Made by a program: the position numbers and the translations under genes. A model generated the notes under the pieces. The model did not search any database. It was not told where the DNA came from and worked only from the letters and a program-made list of their open reading frames with translations. A DNA stretch of 64,000 nt from CAVSPO01 sp963730005. Lineage in GTDB: Bacteria; Actinomycetota; Actinomycetes; Propionibacteriales; Propionibacteriaceae. Where the stretch lies: contig CAVSPO010000014.1 of assembly GCA_963730005.1 (NCBI GenBank), positions 194,695-258,694 on the forward strand, given 5' to 3'. Positions 43,713-52,799 of this stretch are shown here, one piece after another (within the stretch, counting starts at the first letter, position 1; the number at the start of each line of letters is the position of its first letter).

Positions 43713-45464
43713 ATGGATGTCGGAGCACAGCCACCCACCGCACGGCTCGCCCCGAGACTGTTCGCAGCCGTCAAGGCGCAGCGCGGGAGCCGGCGACGCT
43801 GGATCGTCGCAGCGGCGGTGGCGTTGGCCTTGGTAGCCGTGACGGCTTTCGCCGTGACGAAATTCAGGACGCCCGTCAACACGGTGGCTGCTTCCGACAC
43901 GACGGTGCTGTCACCGACCAGCCTCCGCAGCAGCGTCAGCGCCACGGGGACCGTGGCCAGCGCGAACTCGTTCAAGGTGTACTCCAACCTCACCTACGCC
44001 GTGCGGTACATCCACGTGTCCGTGGGTCAGACAGTGGCAGCCGGTGATCCGTTGTGCGACCTCGACACAGCGTCGCTGGACAAGCAGGTCAGTGCCAAGA
44101 CCGCGACGATGGACCAGGCGGAAGGAGTGTCCGCTGCCGCGATCCAGGCTGCTCAGGACAAATACGAAGCAGCCCGGAGTTCCTTGGCGAATGGCACCAA
44201 TGCTGCTGTGGCCAACGCCAACTCCGCCGTCACCAACGCCTACAACGCGTGGGTGAAGGCCCAGCAGGCGTCAGATGACTACGCGGCGACCCTGAACGCT
44301 GACCAGAACTCGCAGCTGTTGCCCCTGAAGGCGGCGCTCGACAACGCGGACAACGCTTTGTCGACGGCCCGGTACTCTGCCCGCAAGGCTGCGTCCGACC
44401 GGTTCGTGGCCGAGGAACAGCTGGACTCCGCCTGGCACGCCTACCGCACGGCGAAGGAAGCCGTGGACACGGCCACCCCGCCCACCGCCGGCCAACTGGA
44501 AGCCCTCGCCACCGCTGAGGCCGCACTGCAGGCGGCGAAAATGGCGTTCAACACCGCGCAGGACGTCTCCAGACGGGCCGATCTGGCGCTGCAGTCGGCC
44601 GAGACTGTGCGCGACAACGCCGACGACCAGTACGCGGCCGCCCTTGCTGGCGCGGACACCACGCTGGCCGATCTCTACCGGGCTGCAGACGCGGCCTACG
44701 ACTCCTACGTCAACGCTCTGGCTTCCCTGGACGCCACCACTACCGCGGCTGGCACCGAGATCCGACTGGCCCTGGACGCGCTGCGCAGCAGCGAGGCCTC
44801 GGCGTCCAACACGGCCGCGCTGCAGGACCTCGCCAACCTTTCCCAAGACTTGGACGCCACCACCGTGGCAGCCCCCATCGAAGGCACGGTCACCGCTGTC
44901 TACGCCAACGTCGGCGCCAACCCCGCGGGGCTGGTGTTCGTGATCGAGGACACCACCCGGCTGCGCGTCGAATCGTCGGTCAAGGAGTTCGACGTCGTGA
45001 GCGTCAAGGAGGGGATGGCGGTGACCATCGAGTCAGATGCGACCAGGGACGCCGTCTACCAGGGCAGGATCACGTCGATCGCCCCCGCGTCCGGCAAGGA
45101 CCCGGCTGGAAAGACGATCACGGGCAGCGACATCCAGTTTGCGACGAAGGTCGACGTGTTGTCGGCGAAGACAGACCTGCGAATCGGGATGAATGTGCGC
45201 CTCAACTACATCTTGGCGCAGCAGGACGGGGTTCTGGTGGTGCCCTTCGACGCAGTGTTCACCACAGCCCGGGGAGGCACTGCAGTTCTTGGTGTGGCCA
45301 AGGACGCGCGCGGGCGCGCCGTCCTGCAGGAGTTTCCGGTGGTCACCGGGCTGTCCAACGACCTGAACGTGGTCCTGACGGGTCGCGGCATCACCGAGGG
45401 GCTGCGAGTCATCAACTCTCCCACCAAACATGCCGCCGGCGACGTCGTGACGATCGCGGGATAG
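43713..45464 (+). CDS. MacA/HlyD-type adaptor protein with long coiled coil
   Basis: 583 residues from ATG 43713, chosen for the GGAGGG seven bases upstream. Cytoplasmic stretch, membrane helix (~30-50, RWIVAAAVALALVAVTAFAV), lipoyl/barrel halves (IHVSVGQTVAAGDPLCDLDTA and later TTVAAPIEGTVTAVYANVGANP) flanking ~300 residues of Ala-rich coiled coil, then a beta-barrel and membrane-proximal domain (GMNVRLNYILAQQDGVLVVPFDAVF). The coiled coil is unusually long for an actinobacterial MacA-like protein. It probably couples the permease to an extracellular substrate. Confidence 0.88.
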   Translation: MDVGAQPPTARLAPRLFAAVKAQRGSRRRWIVAAAVALALVAVTAFAVTKFRTPVNTVAASDTTVLSPTSLRSSVSATGTVASANSFKVYSNLTYAVRYIHVSVGQTVAAGDPLCDLDTASLDKQVSAKTATMDQAEGVSAAAIQAAQDKYEAARSSLANGTNAAVANANSAVTNAYNAWVKAQQASDDYAATLNADQNSQLLPLKAALDNADNALSTARYSARKAASDRFVAEEQLDSAWHAYRTAKEAVDTATPPTAGQLEALATAEAALQAAKMAFNTAQDVSRRADLALQSAETVRDNADDQYAAALAGADTTLADLYRAADAAYDSYVNALASLDATTTAAGTEIRLALDALRSSEASASNTAALQDLANLSQDLDATTVAAPIEGTVTAVYANVGANPAGLVFVIEDTTRLRVESSVKEFDVVSVKEGMAVTIESDATRDAVYQGRITSIAPASGKDPAGKTITGSDIQFATKVDVLSAKTDLRIGMNVRLNYILAQQDGVLVVPFDAVFTTARGGTAVLGVAKDARGRAVLQEFPVVTGLSNDLNVVLTGRGITEGLRVINSPTKHAAGDVVTIAG

Positions 45465-45510
45465 CGGACGGGACCATGGCGATGGAATGCGGATCGGCGG
45501 GGGGACCCCG

Positions 45511-46785
45511 ATGAATCTGTCCGCAAGCGCCCGGATGGCGCTGAAGAGCCTGCAGGTGAACAAGGCCCGGGCACTGCTGACCATGTTGGGTATCGTCATC
45601 GGGATCGCCTCGGTGATCGCCATCCTCACCGTGGGTGACGCCCTGCGCAACTCCGTGTCCTCGTCCATCAGCGTCTTGGGGTCCAACAACATTGCCATCA
45701 GCCTGCAGCAGCGCGACCAGCAGGACGGCTTCCAGCAAGGGCCGCAGAGCTCGCAGCAGCGGCCACAGGCCAAGGACCTGATCACCGACCAGATGATCGA
45801 CACCATGCGGCAGCGGTTCCCCAACCAGGTTGTCCAGGTCTCTCTCAGCGAGGTGGTGGGAAGCGGCCAGGCCAAGGATGGGCGTCGCTACAACAACATC
45901 ACGCTCCTCGGCGCCAACGGCGACTACGCCACGGTCAACAACGTGACGCTGCTCAAGGGACGCTTCCTGTCGGTTGCCGACGTCAAGGGCGTCCGGAGCG
46001 TGGCGGTCGTCTCCGACCGGCTCGCAGCCAATCTGTTCGGGGCGGACCTCAGGTCGGCGTTGGAGCAAGAGCTGAGGGTTTACGTCGGCAGCCAGATCCA
46101 CACCTTCACGATCGTGGGCGTGTACGAGCACGACCAGAACGCGCTCACCGTGTCCCAGGTTGCGGAGAAGGACATCGCCACCAACGTGCTCGTTCCCGTC
46201 AGCACGGCAAAGCGGCTCACCGCAAGTGCAAGCGGCTATCCCAGCGTCATGGTGGCGGTGGCGCCGGACGTGGACCCGATCGCGTTCGCTGACCAGTTGC
46301 AGGAGTTCTTCGCGACGTACTACGTGAACAACCTCGACTACCGGTGCATCGCCACGAGCATGAAGAGCATCACCCAACAGATCGACTCCGTGATGGGCTC
46401 GCTCAGCATCGGGATCTCGGTGATCGCGGGCATCTCGTTGCTGGTCGGCGGCATCGGGGTGATGAACATCATGCTGGTGTCGGTCACCGAACGCACCCGA
46501 GAGATCGGCCTGCGCAAGGCCGTGGGCGCGACGCCCAACAACATCCGTCTGCAGTTCATCGTCGAGAGCACCATCGTGTGCCTGATCGGCGGCGTCCTGG
46601 GAGTGCTGCTGGGCGGAGCGCTGGGCTACCTGGGAAGTTACCTGCTGGACGTGCCCACATTGCCGTCCGCATCCTCGATCGGGATCGCCGTCGGGTTCTC
46701 CGTTTCGATCGGGCTCTTCTTCGGGTTCTACCCGGCCAATAGGGCCGCCCGGCTGAACCCGATCGACGCCCTGAGGTCGCTGTGA
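45511..46785 (+). CDS. MacB-type ABC permease
   Basis: 424 residues. ATG 45511 with a G-run ribosome site. First helix ALLTMLGIVIGIASVIAILTVGDAL, a large outer domain (~residues 45-290) rich in Gln around QQRDQQDGFQQGPQSSQQ, then three C-terminal helices starting GISLLVGGIGVMNIMLVSVTERTREIGLRKAVGAT. This is the FtsX/MacB fold, a mechanotransmitter for export of peptides or antibiotics. Third gene of the exporter operon; padR follows after 90 bases. Confidence 0.92.
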   Translation: MNLSASARMALKSLQVNKARALLTMLGIVIGIASVIAILTVGDALRNSVSSSISVLGSNNIAISLQQRDQQDGFQQGPQSSQQRPQAKDLITDQMIDTMRQRFPNQVVQVSLSEVVGSGQAKDGRRYNNITLLGANGDYATVNNVTLLKGRFLSVADVKGVRSVAVVSDRLAANLFGADLRSALEQELRVYVGSQIHTFTIVGVYEHDQNALTVSQVAEKDIATNVLVPVSTAKRLTASASGYPSVMVAVAPDVDPIAFADQLQEFFATYYVNNLDYRCIATSMKSITQQIDSVMGSLSIGISVIAGISLLVGGIGVMNIMLVSVTERTREIGLRKAVGATPNNIRLQFIVESTIVCLIGGVLGVLLGGALGYLGSYLLDVPTLPSASSIGIAVGFSVSIGLFFGFYPANRAARLNPIDALRSL

Positions 46786-46826
46786 CGGACGCCTGCAGGA
46801 GGCTGTTCGTTGGCCGGAGCTACTCT

Positions 46827-46859
46827 GTTGTTACGACAGGTTGCGCGTGTCGTAACAAC
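46827..46859 (+). promoter_or_regulatory. Perfect inverted repeat upstream of padR
   Basis: GTTGTTACGACA (46827-46838) and TGTCGTAACAAC (46848-46859) are perfect 12-base inverted arms around a 9-base spacer, 17 bases before the padR start. PadR proteins bind such dyads near their own genes, so this is a likely autoregulatory operator. It could also be a hairpin ending the permease message, but no T-run follows. Confidence 0.7.
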
Positions 46860-46875
46860 ATTCAAGGGGGACGTC

Positions 46876-47409
46876 ATGTACCGCCCATTCCACTCCGGTC
46901 CCAAGGCCCAGGGTTTCCGACCACTGTCCGAGATGGCAGCCCGACTCGAGGAGTTCACCGAGTCAGGTGCAGTCAGCGCGGTTCGCCGCGACATCCGCGC
47001 GGCCATCCTGCAGCTGTTGGCAGAGCAGCCCATGCACGGCTTCCAGATCATCAGCGAGTTGGGCGAGCGCAGCGGCGGCGACTGGAACCCCCGCCCGGGC
47101 GTTGTCTATCCGACTCTGCAGCTGCTGGCCGACGAGGGACTCGTCGACTCCGAGCAGGCGAACGGCAAGAAGGTGTACCACCTGACCGAGGACGGCCGGG
47201 CAGCCGTCGCCGGATTCGCGGGCCAGAGCGCCCCCTGGGAGGACGCCGCGTCCGCCTCGGATCTCATGGGTTACCGTCAGGCCGCCGCGATGCTGGCCCA
47301 AGTCGTCGTGCAGGTTGGCGCAACGGGATCAGAGGCCCAGCGTGCCGCCGCACATGAGGTCTTGGTAGCGGCCCGCAAGCAGCTGCACACCATCCTCGCC
47401 CAGGACTGA
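46876..47409 (+). CDS. PadR-family transcriptional regulator
   Basis: 177 residues from ATG 46876 (AAGGGGG upstream). Winged helix: RRDIRAAILQLLAEQPMHGFQIISELGERSGG, then WNPRPGVVYPTLQLLADEGLV and KVYHLTEDGRAAV. A short Phe/Pro-rich leader and a C-terminal helical dimerisation arm. Placed right after a three-gene exporter and 35 bases before the UbiB-like gene; it likely represses one or both through the dyad upstream of it. Confidence 0.92.
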   Translation: MYRPFHSGPKAQGFRPLSEMAARLEEFTESGAVSAVRRDIRAAILQLLAEQPMHGFQIISELGERSGGDWNPRPGVVYPTLQLLADEGLVDSEQANGKKVYHLTEDGRAAVAGFAGQSAPWEDAASASDLMGYRQAAAMLAQVVVQVGATGSEAQRAAAHEVLVAARKQLHTILAQD

Positions 47410-47443
47410 CCGACCCCCATTCCCGCCACCGTCCGGAGGATGC

Positions 47444-49132
47444 ATGAAGGACTGGGTCCTGCGCGCCCGTTACAGCCGCATCGTGTGGTTCTTCGCACGA
47501 ATGACGGCGAACTTCATCTGGTGGGAGATCGTGCTGCGGCGGGTGGGGCTGGGCAGTCTGGCGAATCGGACGCGGGTCCGGCGCAACACCCGGACGGCCG
47601 CGCGCTTCCGGAGGCTCGCCATCTCCTTGGGCGGGCTGATGATCAAGGTCGGCCAGTTCCTGTCTGCGCGCCTCGACGTGCTGCCCCCGGAGATCACTGA
47701 GGAGCTGGCCGGTCTGCAGGACGAGGTACCGCCCGAGGAGTTCGTAGCAATCCGCGAGGTCGCACTCGGTGAGCTGGAGCTTCCGCTGGACGATCTCTTT
47801 GACTGGTTCGATGAGGTGCCGCTCGCCGCGGCATCGCTGGGCCAGGTGCACCGGGCGCGGCTGAAGGCCGACGCGGCCGCCGAGCTCGGGTTCGGCGACG
47901 TCGTGGTGAAAGTGCAACGCCCGCACATCCGACAGGTGATCGAAGTTGACCTGGCTGCCCTTCGGCGGGTCGGCCGGTGGCTGGCCCACTATCGGCCGGT
48001 CGCCTCCCGCGTCGATGTCCCGGGGTTGGTGGAGGAGTTCGCCGCAACCACGCTGGCGGAGGTCGACTACCTCGCGGAGGCGAGCAACGCCGAGACCTTT
48101 GCCGCCAACTTCGCCGACGACCCGCGTGTCATGGTGCCCGGAGTGGTCTGGGAGCTCACCACCCGTCGGGTGCTTACGCTGGAGGATGTCAGTGCGATCC
48201 GGATCGGCGACCACGACGCCATCACCGCCGCGGGGATCGACCGGGCCGAGGTCGCCAGAGTGCTGGCCGACACCTATCTGCAGCAGATCTTCGTCGACGC
48301 CTTCTTTCACGCAGACCCGCACCCGGGCAACCTGTTCGTCACCCCGCGCCCCGACGCCGGGCCGGGCCGGCCGGCCTGGACACTGACCTTCGTCGACTTC
48401 GGAATGGTCGGCAGGGTCCCCGACACACTTCGCGAGGGGCTGACGGAGGCCCTCATCGCAGTAGGCACCCGCGACGGGGCTCGCCTGGTGCGCAGTATGC
48501 AGCACCTCGATGTGCTGCTGCCCGGCGCCGACCTGCCACGGATCGAACAGGCCACGATGCAGGTGTTCGAGCGCTTCGGCGGGATGAGCATGGATCAGCT
48601 GCGCAGCATCGACCACGCCGAGATGATGCGGTTCGGGATGCAGTTCCGGGAGCTGATGCTGGACCTGCCCTTCCAACTGCCGGAGAATCTGCTGATGCTG
48701 GGGCGTTCGATCGGGATACTGTCGGGGGAGTGCACCGGGTTGGACCCGGAGTTCAACATCTGGGGCACGATCACCCCGTACGCGAAGGAGCTCGTCGCCG
48801 AGGAGGCTGGCTCCATGACGGGTCGGGTGCTTGCCCAGGCGGGCAAGCTGGGCATGATTGCGCTCAGCCTGCCGGGGCGCGCCGATCGTGTCCTCACGCT
48901 GGCGGAGCGCGGCGACCTCGCCTTCCAGACGCCGTTGCTCACCCGGCAGATCAGTCGGCTGCAACGGACGATGAGTCGCACGAACGGGATTCTGGTCTTT
49001 GCCGCCCTGCTGGTGGCGGGGGCGCTGGTGATCGGGACCGAACCGTTGCTGGGACGGTGGCTGATGGGCCTGTCGGTCGCCCCACTGCTGTGGTCGTTGG
49101 TGGCCGGGCGTGGCCCGCGGCACGGGTGGTGA
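47444..49132 (+). CDS. UbiB/ADCK-family atypical kinase
   Basis: 562 residues. Family features: KxGQ motif LGGLMIKVGQFLSARLD, the A-rich loop replacing the P-loop (VPLAAASLGQVHRAR), VVVKVQRPHI (ATP lysine), FHADPHPGNLF and VDFGMVG. Two C-terminal membrane helices (ILVFAALLVAGALVI, WLMGLSVAPLLWSLV). These proteins support isoprenoid-quinone or lipid metabolism through ATPase activity; the exact role in actinobacteria is unsettled. 34 bases after padR. Confidence 0.93.
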   Translation: MKDWVLRARYSRIVWFFARMTANFIWWEIVLRRVGLGSLANRTRVRRNTRTAARFRRLAISLGGLMIKVGQFLSARLDVLPPEITEELAGLQDEVPPEEFVAIREVALGELELPLDDLFDWFDEVPLAAASLGQVHRARLKADAAAELGFGDVVVKVQRPHIRQVIEVDLAALRRVGRWLAHYRPVASRVDVPGLVEEFAATTLAEVDYLAEASNAETFAANFADDPRVMVPGVVWELTTRRVLTLEDVSAIRIGDHDAITAAGIDRAEVARVLADTYLQQIFVDAFFHADPHPGNLFVTPRPDAGPGRPAWTLTFVDFGMVGRVPDTLREGLTEALIAVGTRDGARLVRSMQHLDVLLPGADLPRIEQATMQVFERFGGMSMDQLRSIDHAEMMRFGMQFRELMLDLPFQLPENLLMLGRSIGILSGECTGLDPEFNIWGTITPYAKELVAEEAGSMTGRVLAQAGKLGMIALSLPGRADRVLTLAERGDLAFQTPLLTRQISRLQRTMSRTNGILVFAALLVAGALVIGTEPLLGRWLMGLSVAPLLWSLVAGRGPRHGW

Positions 49133-49245
49133 CAGGGCAGGTTGGTCGGCCTGCTGCCTGCGCGAAGCCGCCCCCGAGGGACGTTGCGGGCGTAGGTTTG
49201 GTGACAGCAGAGCAGCCAAGGTATCGGAATCGGCCGGTGGTGACC

Positions 49246-50190
49246 ATGCAGACGATGAACCGCTTGACGCGTGCTTATCACAATGCCCGCGTCGAGGAAT
49301 TTGACGAGAATTCGAAGCTGATCTTCATGAGCGACTGTCATCGAGGTGATGGCAGCATGGCGGATGAGTTCCTGAAGAACAAGAACATCTTCGTTTGCGC
49401 GCTTGAGTACTACCACGACAACGGGTTCACGTACGTGGAAGTCGGTGATGGCGATGAGATGTGGGAGTATCGCAAGTTCAAACACATCGTCAAAGCCAAC
49501 GGAATCGTCTTCAGCAGGATCAAGAGATTCCACGACGACAACCGATTCATCATGCTTTACGGCAATCACGACAGGCAGAAGAAAGACCCCGAGTTCGTGC
49601 GCGCCAACATGCACACCAAGATTGATGTGGCCACCGGCGAACCTCAGGATCTCTTCCCCGGGATCCAACCCTGCGAAGCGCTGCTCCTGCGGCACAGGGA
49701 GACTGGCCAAGAGATCCTGACAGTGCACGGGCACCAGGGCGATCTGATGAATGACCAGAGCTGGAAGTTCAACAGGTGGTCACTGCGATGGTTCTGGAAG
49801 TACATGCACGCCTTCGGCGTTCGAAGTCCATCCAGCCCGGTGAGCAACATCTACAAGCAGCACAAAGTGGAGCGCAACTACACCAAGTGGATCCGCCTCA
49901 ACCAAACGGCGCTGATCTGCGGCCACACCCACCGTGAGAAGTTCCCGCGCCCCGATGAGGTGCCGTACTTCAATTCCGGATGCTGCATCTTTCCCTCGTA
50001 CATCACCGGCATCGAAATCACCCATGGCCAGATCCAGCTGGTGGGTTGGCGAGTGGAGGCTGACTCGAATCGCTACCTCCACATCGTCCGACGAGTGCTG
50101 TGTGGGCCTGAGCCGGTCGAGCGTTACCATCTGAAGGCCAACGCATCGAGATCATCTGCCGGGGGTTCAGCGTCTCCCTCGACCTCGTGA
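49246..50190 (+). CDS. Calcineurin-like metallophosphoesterase
   Basis: 314 residues from ATG 49246; an upstream GTG at 49201 is possible but has a poor ribosome site. Metal-site blocks in order: IFMSDCHRGDG, VEVGDGDEMWEY, MLYGNHDRQ, TVHGHQGD, ICGHTHREKF. AT-richer codons (AAC/AAG/TTC/GAT runs) than its neighbours suggest a separate origin. Nearest in style to UDP-diacylglucosamine/other membrane-substrate phosphoesterases; substrate unknown. Its 3' end overlaps the convergent hydrolase by 24 bases. Confidence 0.87.
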   Translation: MQTMNRLTRAYHNARVEEFDENSKLIFMSDCHRGDGSMADEFLKNKNIFVCALEYYHDNGFTYVEVGDGDEMWEYRKFKHIVKANGIVFSRIKRFHDDNRFIMLYGNHDRQKKDPEFVRANMHTKIDVATGEPQDLFPGIQPCEALLLRHRETGQEILTVHGHQGDLMNDQSWKFNRWSLRWFWKYMHAFGVRSPSSPVSNIYKQHKVERNYTKWIRLNQTALICGHTHREKFPRPDEVPYFNSGCCIFPSYITGIEITHGQIQLVGWRVEADSNRYLHIVRRVLCGPEPVERYHLKANASRSSAGGSASPSTS

Positions 50191-51141
50191 ACCCACGGCG
50201 TGGGTCTTGAAGCCGTTGAAGCTCATGTCACGCTGAGCCGATGTCAGCCTCCGAGACCCTGCAATGTGCCCCTCCTGCCCCGGCGTGTTCTGCAGGAAGT
50301 GCCGGACCACCCCGTTGAACTCCTGCGCATGCTCCAATTGGGCCCAGTGCCCGCATCGATTGATCAGGTACGCCCGTGAGTTCGGGATCAACTTCGCCAA
50401 GCGCAGAGTGTGCTCGAAGGTCACCACCCTGTCATCGCGGCCGTGCAGCAGCAGTGCCGGCGCAACAATCGACATCAGTTCCTGCTCAGTGGCACCGTAA
50501 TTCAGTGGCGGACCGCTCCTGGATCCCTCCAGCCAGTTGTCCAGGTGTTGCTGGTTGGCCTTGGCGTTCCTGGACCGCTCCCGGGCTAGGGGAACAGCGA
50601 TCTCTCTCGGGGTGTCATAGGTCATGACTTCGACGGTCAACTCGAAATTCTCGGGGGACGGATCAGCGTATCCGCGATACAGGATCTTCAGGCCCTCGCT
50701 GAGTCCGCCTCCCGCGTCAAAAATGGTGGTCCCGCCGGAGCCCGGGCCCATGGTGATCAGGTGGGACACCTGCTCGCGATGTCGCGCCGCAAGTGCGAGC
50801 GCGACGATGCCGCCCATCGAGTTGCCAACCACCGCGACCTGGCCCAAGCCAAGTGCAGCGACGAACTGAGACACGACCTCGGGATGGTTGTAGTCGGCGG
50901 CCGGTCGCGGGCTCGACTTCCCCCAGCCCGGCAGGTCCAGGGCGAAGACCCGGAAATCCCGTGCAAGCGCGGGGATGTTCGGGCTGAAGTTGGACCAGCC
51001 CGTCGCCCCGGGGCCGCTGCCGTGCAGCAACAGCACGGGGTGGCCAGTCCCCGATTCGTTGTAGTGCACATGAGTCCCGTCAGGCAGGTCGATCGACCTG
51101 CTGGTGTTCTCGTGGGTGATCTCCATCGTGGGGTTCTCCAC
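50167..51141 (-). CDS. Alpha/beta hydrolase, meta-cleavage-product hydrolase-like
   Basis: 324 residues; start ATG 51141 or 51126. Oxyanion VLLLHGSGPGATGWSNFSPNIPAL, nucleophile S108 in GNSMGG, acid in LLHGRDDRV, and base His in NRCGHWAQLEHAQEFN. The GPGA-W-NF and CGHW-Q-E-EFN blocks are typical of BphD/HsaD C-C bond hydrolases of aromatic or steroid ring degradation. No dioxygenase or hydratase partner is in the window, so this may be a stray member with another ester substrate. The C-terminal ~40 residues (ITSAQRDMSF-like) are extra. Confidence 0.85.
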   Translation of the reverse strand: MENPTMEITHENTSRSIDLPDGTHVHYNESGTGHPVLLLHGSGPGATGWSNFSPNIPALARDFRVFALDLPGWGKSSPRPAADYNHPEVVSQFVAALGLGQVAVVGNSMGGIVALALAARHREQVSHLITMGPGSGGTTIFDAGGGLSEGLKILYRGYADPSPENFELTVEVMTYDTPREIAVPLARERSRNAKANQQHLDNWLEGSRSGPPLNYGATEQELMSIVAPALLLHGRDDRVVTFEHTLRLAKLIPNSRAYLINRCGHWAQLEHAQEFNGVVRHFLQNTPGQEGHIAGSRRLTSAQRDMSFNGFKTHAVGSRGRGRR

Positions 51142-51180
51142 TGGTCGAATCCGGGGGCCGCAGGTGGTGCTGGTTGGCGA

Positions 51181-51648
51181 TCAGCCGACCTTCTCGACGA
51201 GGTAGTTCTGGATGCCCATCTGTGCGATCTGGTCCAATTGTGTTTCCAGCCAGTCGACGTGGTCCTCTTCGTCGCGCAGGATGGCTTCCAGAATCGCCCG
51301 GGTGCCTTGGTCGCCGAGTTCGAGGGCTTGGCCGATGGCTTTGTTGTACAGCGCGACAGCGCCGAGCTCGGCCTCGAGATCGCGCTGGAACTGCCCCTGG
51401 ACGTCTGAGCCGATGTGGATGGCCTTGAGTTGACTGACTGTCGGCCGTCCTTCAAAGAACAAGATGCGTTCGATCAGCTTCTCGGCATGCCTCATCTCCA
51501 CGATTGCCCGCTTCTCTACTGCCTCATGTAGTTGGCCGTAGCCCCAGTTGGCGCACATTTCGGAGTGCACCATGTACTGATTGATGGCGGTCAACTCGTC
51601 TGCGAGCAGATCGTTGAGAGTAACGATGATCTCCGTGTTGCCTTTCAT
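51181..51648 (-). CDS. bfr: Bacterioferritin
   Basis: 155 residues. All ferroxidase ligands are in the E. coli positions: E18, E51, H54, E94, E127, H130; the haem ligand is M52 (VEMRHAE). A 24-subunit iron store. Ends Val-Gly. No clear iron-regulator (DtxR/IdeR) box was seen in the 230 bases upstream, and no ferredoxin partner is adjacent. Confidence 0.96.
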   Translation of the reverse strand: MKGNTEIIVTLNDLLADELTAINQYMVHSEMCANWGYGQLHEAVEKRAIVEMRHAEKLIERILFFEGRPTVSQLKAIHIGSDVQGQFQRDLEAELGAVALYNKAIGQALELGDQGTRAILEAILRDEEDHVDWLETQLDQIAQMGIQNYLVEKVG

Positions 51649-51878
51649 TGCTGTGTCCTCCTCGATCGTGCTGGCACTTCAGAGAGCCGACACGTACTGG
51701 TGGAATACGGAAGTGCCGCTTGGCGTGGGAAGTGTGAACCCCTGGGAAGCCTGAGTAAACCGCTTCCAAGTCAACCGTAGCGGGTCTGCGCGGCCGCGGC
51801 ATCAGTCCACCTGTCTGGGTGTCGGTTCTGCGTCACCTGGAGCTGGTTGACCGCGTCTGCCTCGTCGCTTAGGGTCAT

Positions 51879-52796
51879 TTGACTGCACAAGAAGTCCACA
51901 GAATTCGAGGTCTTGTGGCGGCCCAGCGATCAGACATGTGTTACAGCTCCCTCGCGGAGCTGGATTCGGCGATGCGCGCGGCCCTCGGGCCTGACGCGGT
52001 GTATTTCCTGTTGGGTGGGCCGGTGACGGGGGCGGTCGGCTGTGACGCCAGCGTCATTGATCCTGTCGGCCGATGCATCACGGCGACGGCTGAATCAGAC
52101 CTTCCTGTGCGGCGGGCCGACGGTTCGACACGCGACGTGGACATCCTGGTGCCTCAGGTGTTGTCGCATGACGTCGGCCGCAGGGTCCGCGACACTGTTG
52201 CCGACGCGATCGGGGGTGAGCTGTTGGTCTCGTTGTTCGGCTGTCAGGCGCACCTGCCGCACTTGTCGCTGGGTGATCGGCTACGCCTGTCGGCATCCAG
52301 TTGGGTCTCTTGCCGAACCATTGATGACGCTGGACGGCACCGCTACGAGCTCTACCCGCTCGAACAGCCAGTGCAGGCATGCTCCTACGACCCGTGGCGG
52401 TTGTGGTTGCCTGGCACTGAGGAACGCCAAGCCATCTCGATCCTGCACCCGGCAGGGCACATGCTCGCGTATCGCATGCGCTCGATCGGGGGTGCGCGTC
52501 CCAAGGATGCCGAGAAGTATCAGAAGATGCAGCGGCGGCTGCTGCCCGCCTTCCTCGACGAGATTCAGGACGGGCCGTTCAAGGAGTGGCGCGAGTTCGG
52601 TGACAACATCCAAACGCTCGCTGCGTTCGGCCGCGTCGTTGAAGGATTGCGTCCCGAGGCGAACCTCGCCGACCGGGTCGCGTTCGCGATCAAGTCGAAA
52701 CTCAGCTCTGCCGGGGAGGCCAATCCCCGCGTGGTGTCGTTCTTCCTGACCGACCGGGTCCAGGAGACGCTGAAAAGGTTCATCGGAAATGCATAG
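51879..52796 (+). CDS. Nucleotidyltransferase-like protein, unknown function
   Basis: 305 residues from a TTG at 51879; an internal GTG or ATG (51936) could be the true start. LDSAMRAALGPDAVYFLLGG, followed ~45 residues later by STRDVDILVP, resembles the G-G and D-x-D metal site of the nucleotidyltransferase fold, as in AbiEii-type or defence-associated proteins. The C-half (HPAGHMLAYRMRS, KDAEKYQKMQRRLLPAFLDEI) looks helical. I cannot name a family. It abuts the broken histidine kinase, implying it arrived by rearrangement. Confidence 0.55.
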   Translation: MTAQEVHRIRGLVAAQRSDMCYSSLAELDSAMRAALGPDAVYFLLGGPVTGAVGCDASVIDPVGRCITATAESDLPVRRADGSTRDVDILVPQVLSHDVGRRVRDTVADAIGGELLVSLFGCQAHLPHLSLGDRLRLSASSWVSCRTIDDAGRHRYELYPLEQPVQACSYDPWRLWLPGTEERQAISILHPAGHMLAYRMRSIGGARPKDAEKYQKMQRRLLPAFLDEIQDGPFKEWREFGDNIQTLAAFGRVVEGLRPEANLADRVAFAIKSKLSSAGEANPRVVSFFLTDRVQETLKRFIGNA

Positions 52797-52799
52797 CCG

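Noticed and set aside
47264..49219. 651-residue minus-strand frame
   Set aside because: Antisense shadow of padR and the UbiB-like gene; composition is Pro/Arg/Gln noise.
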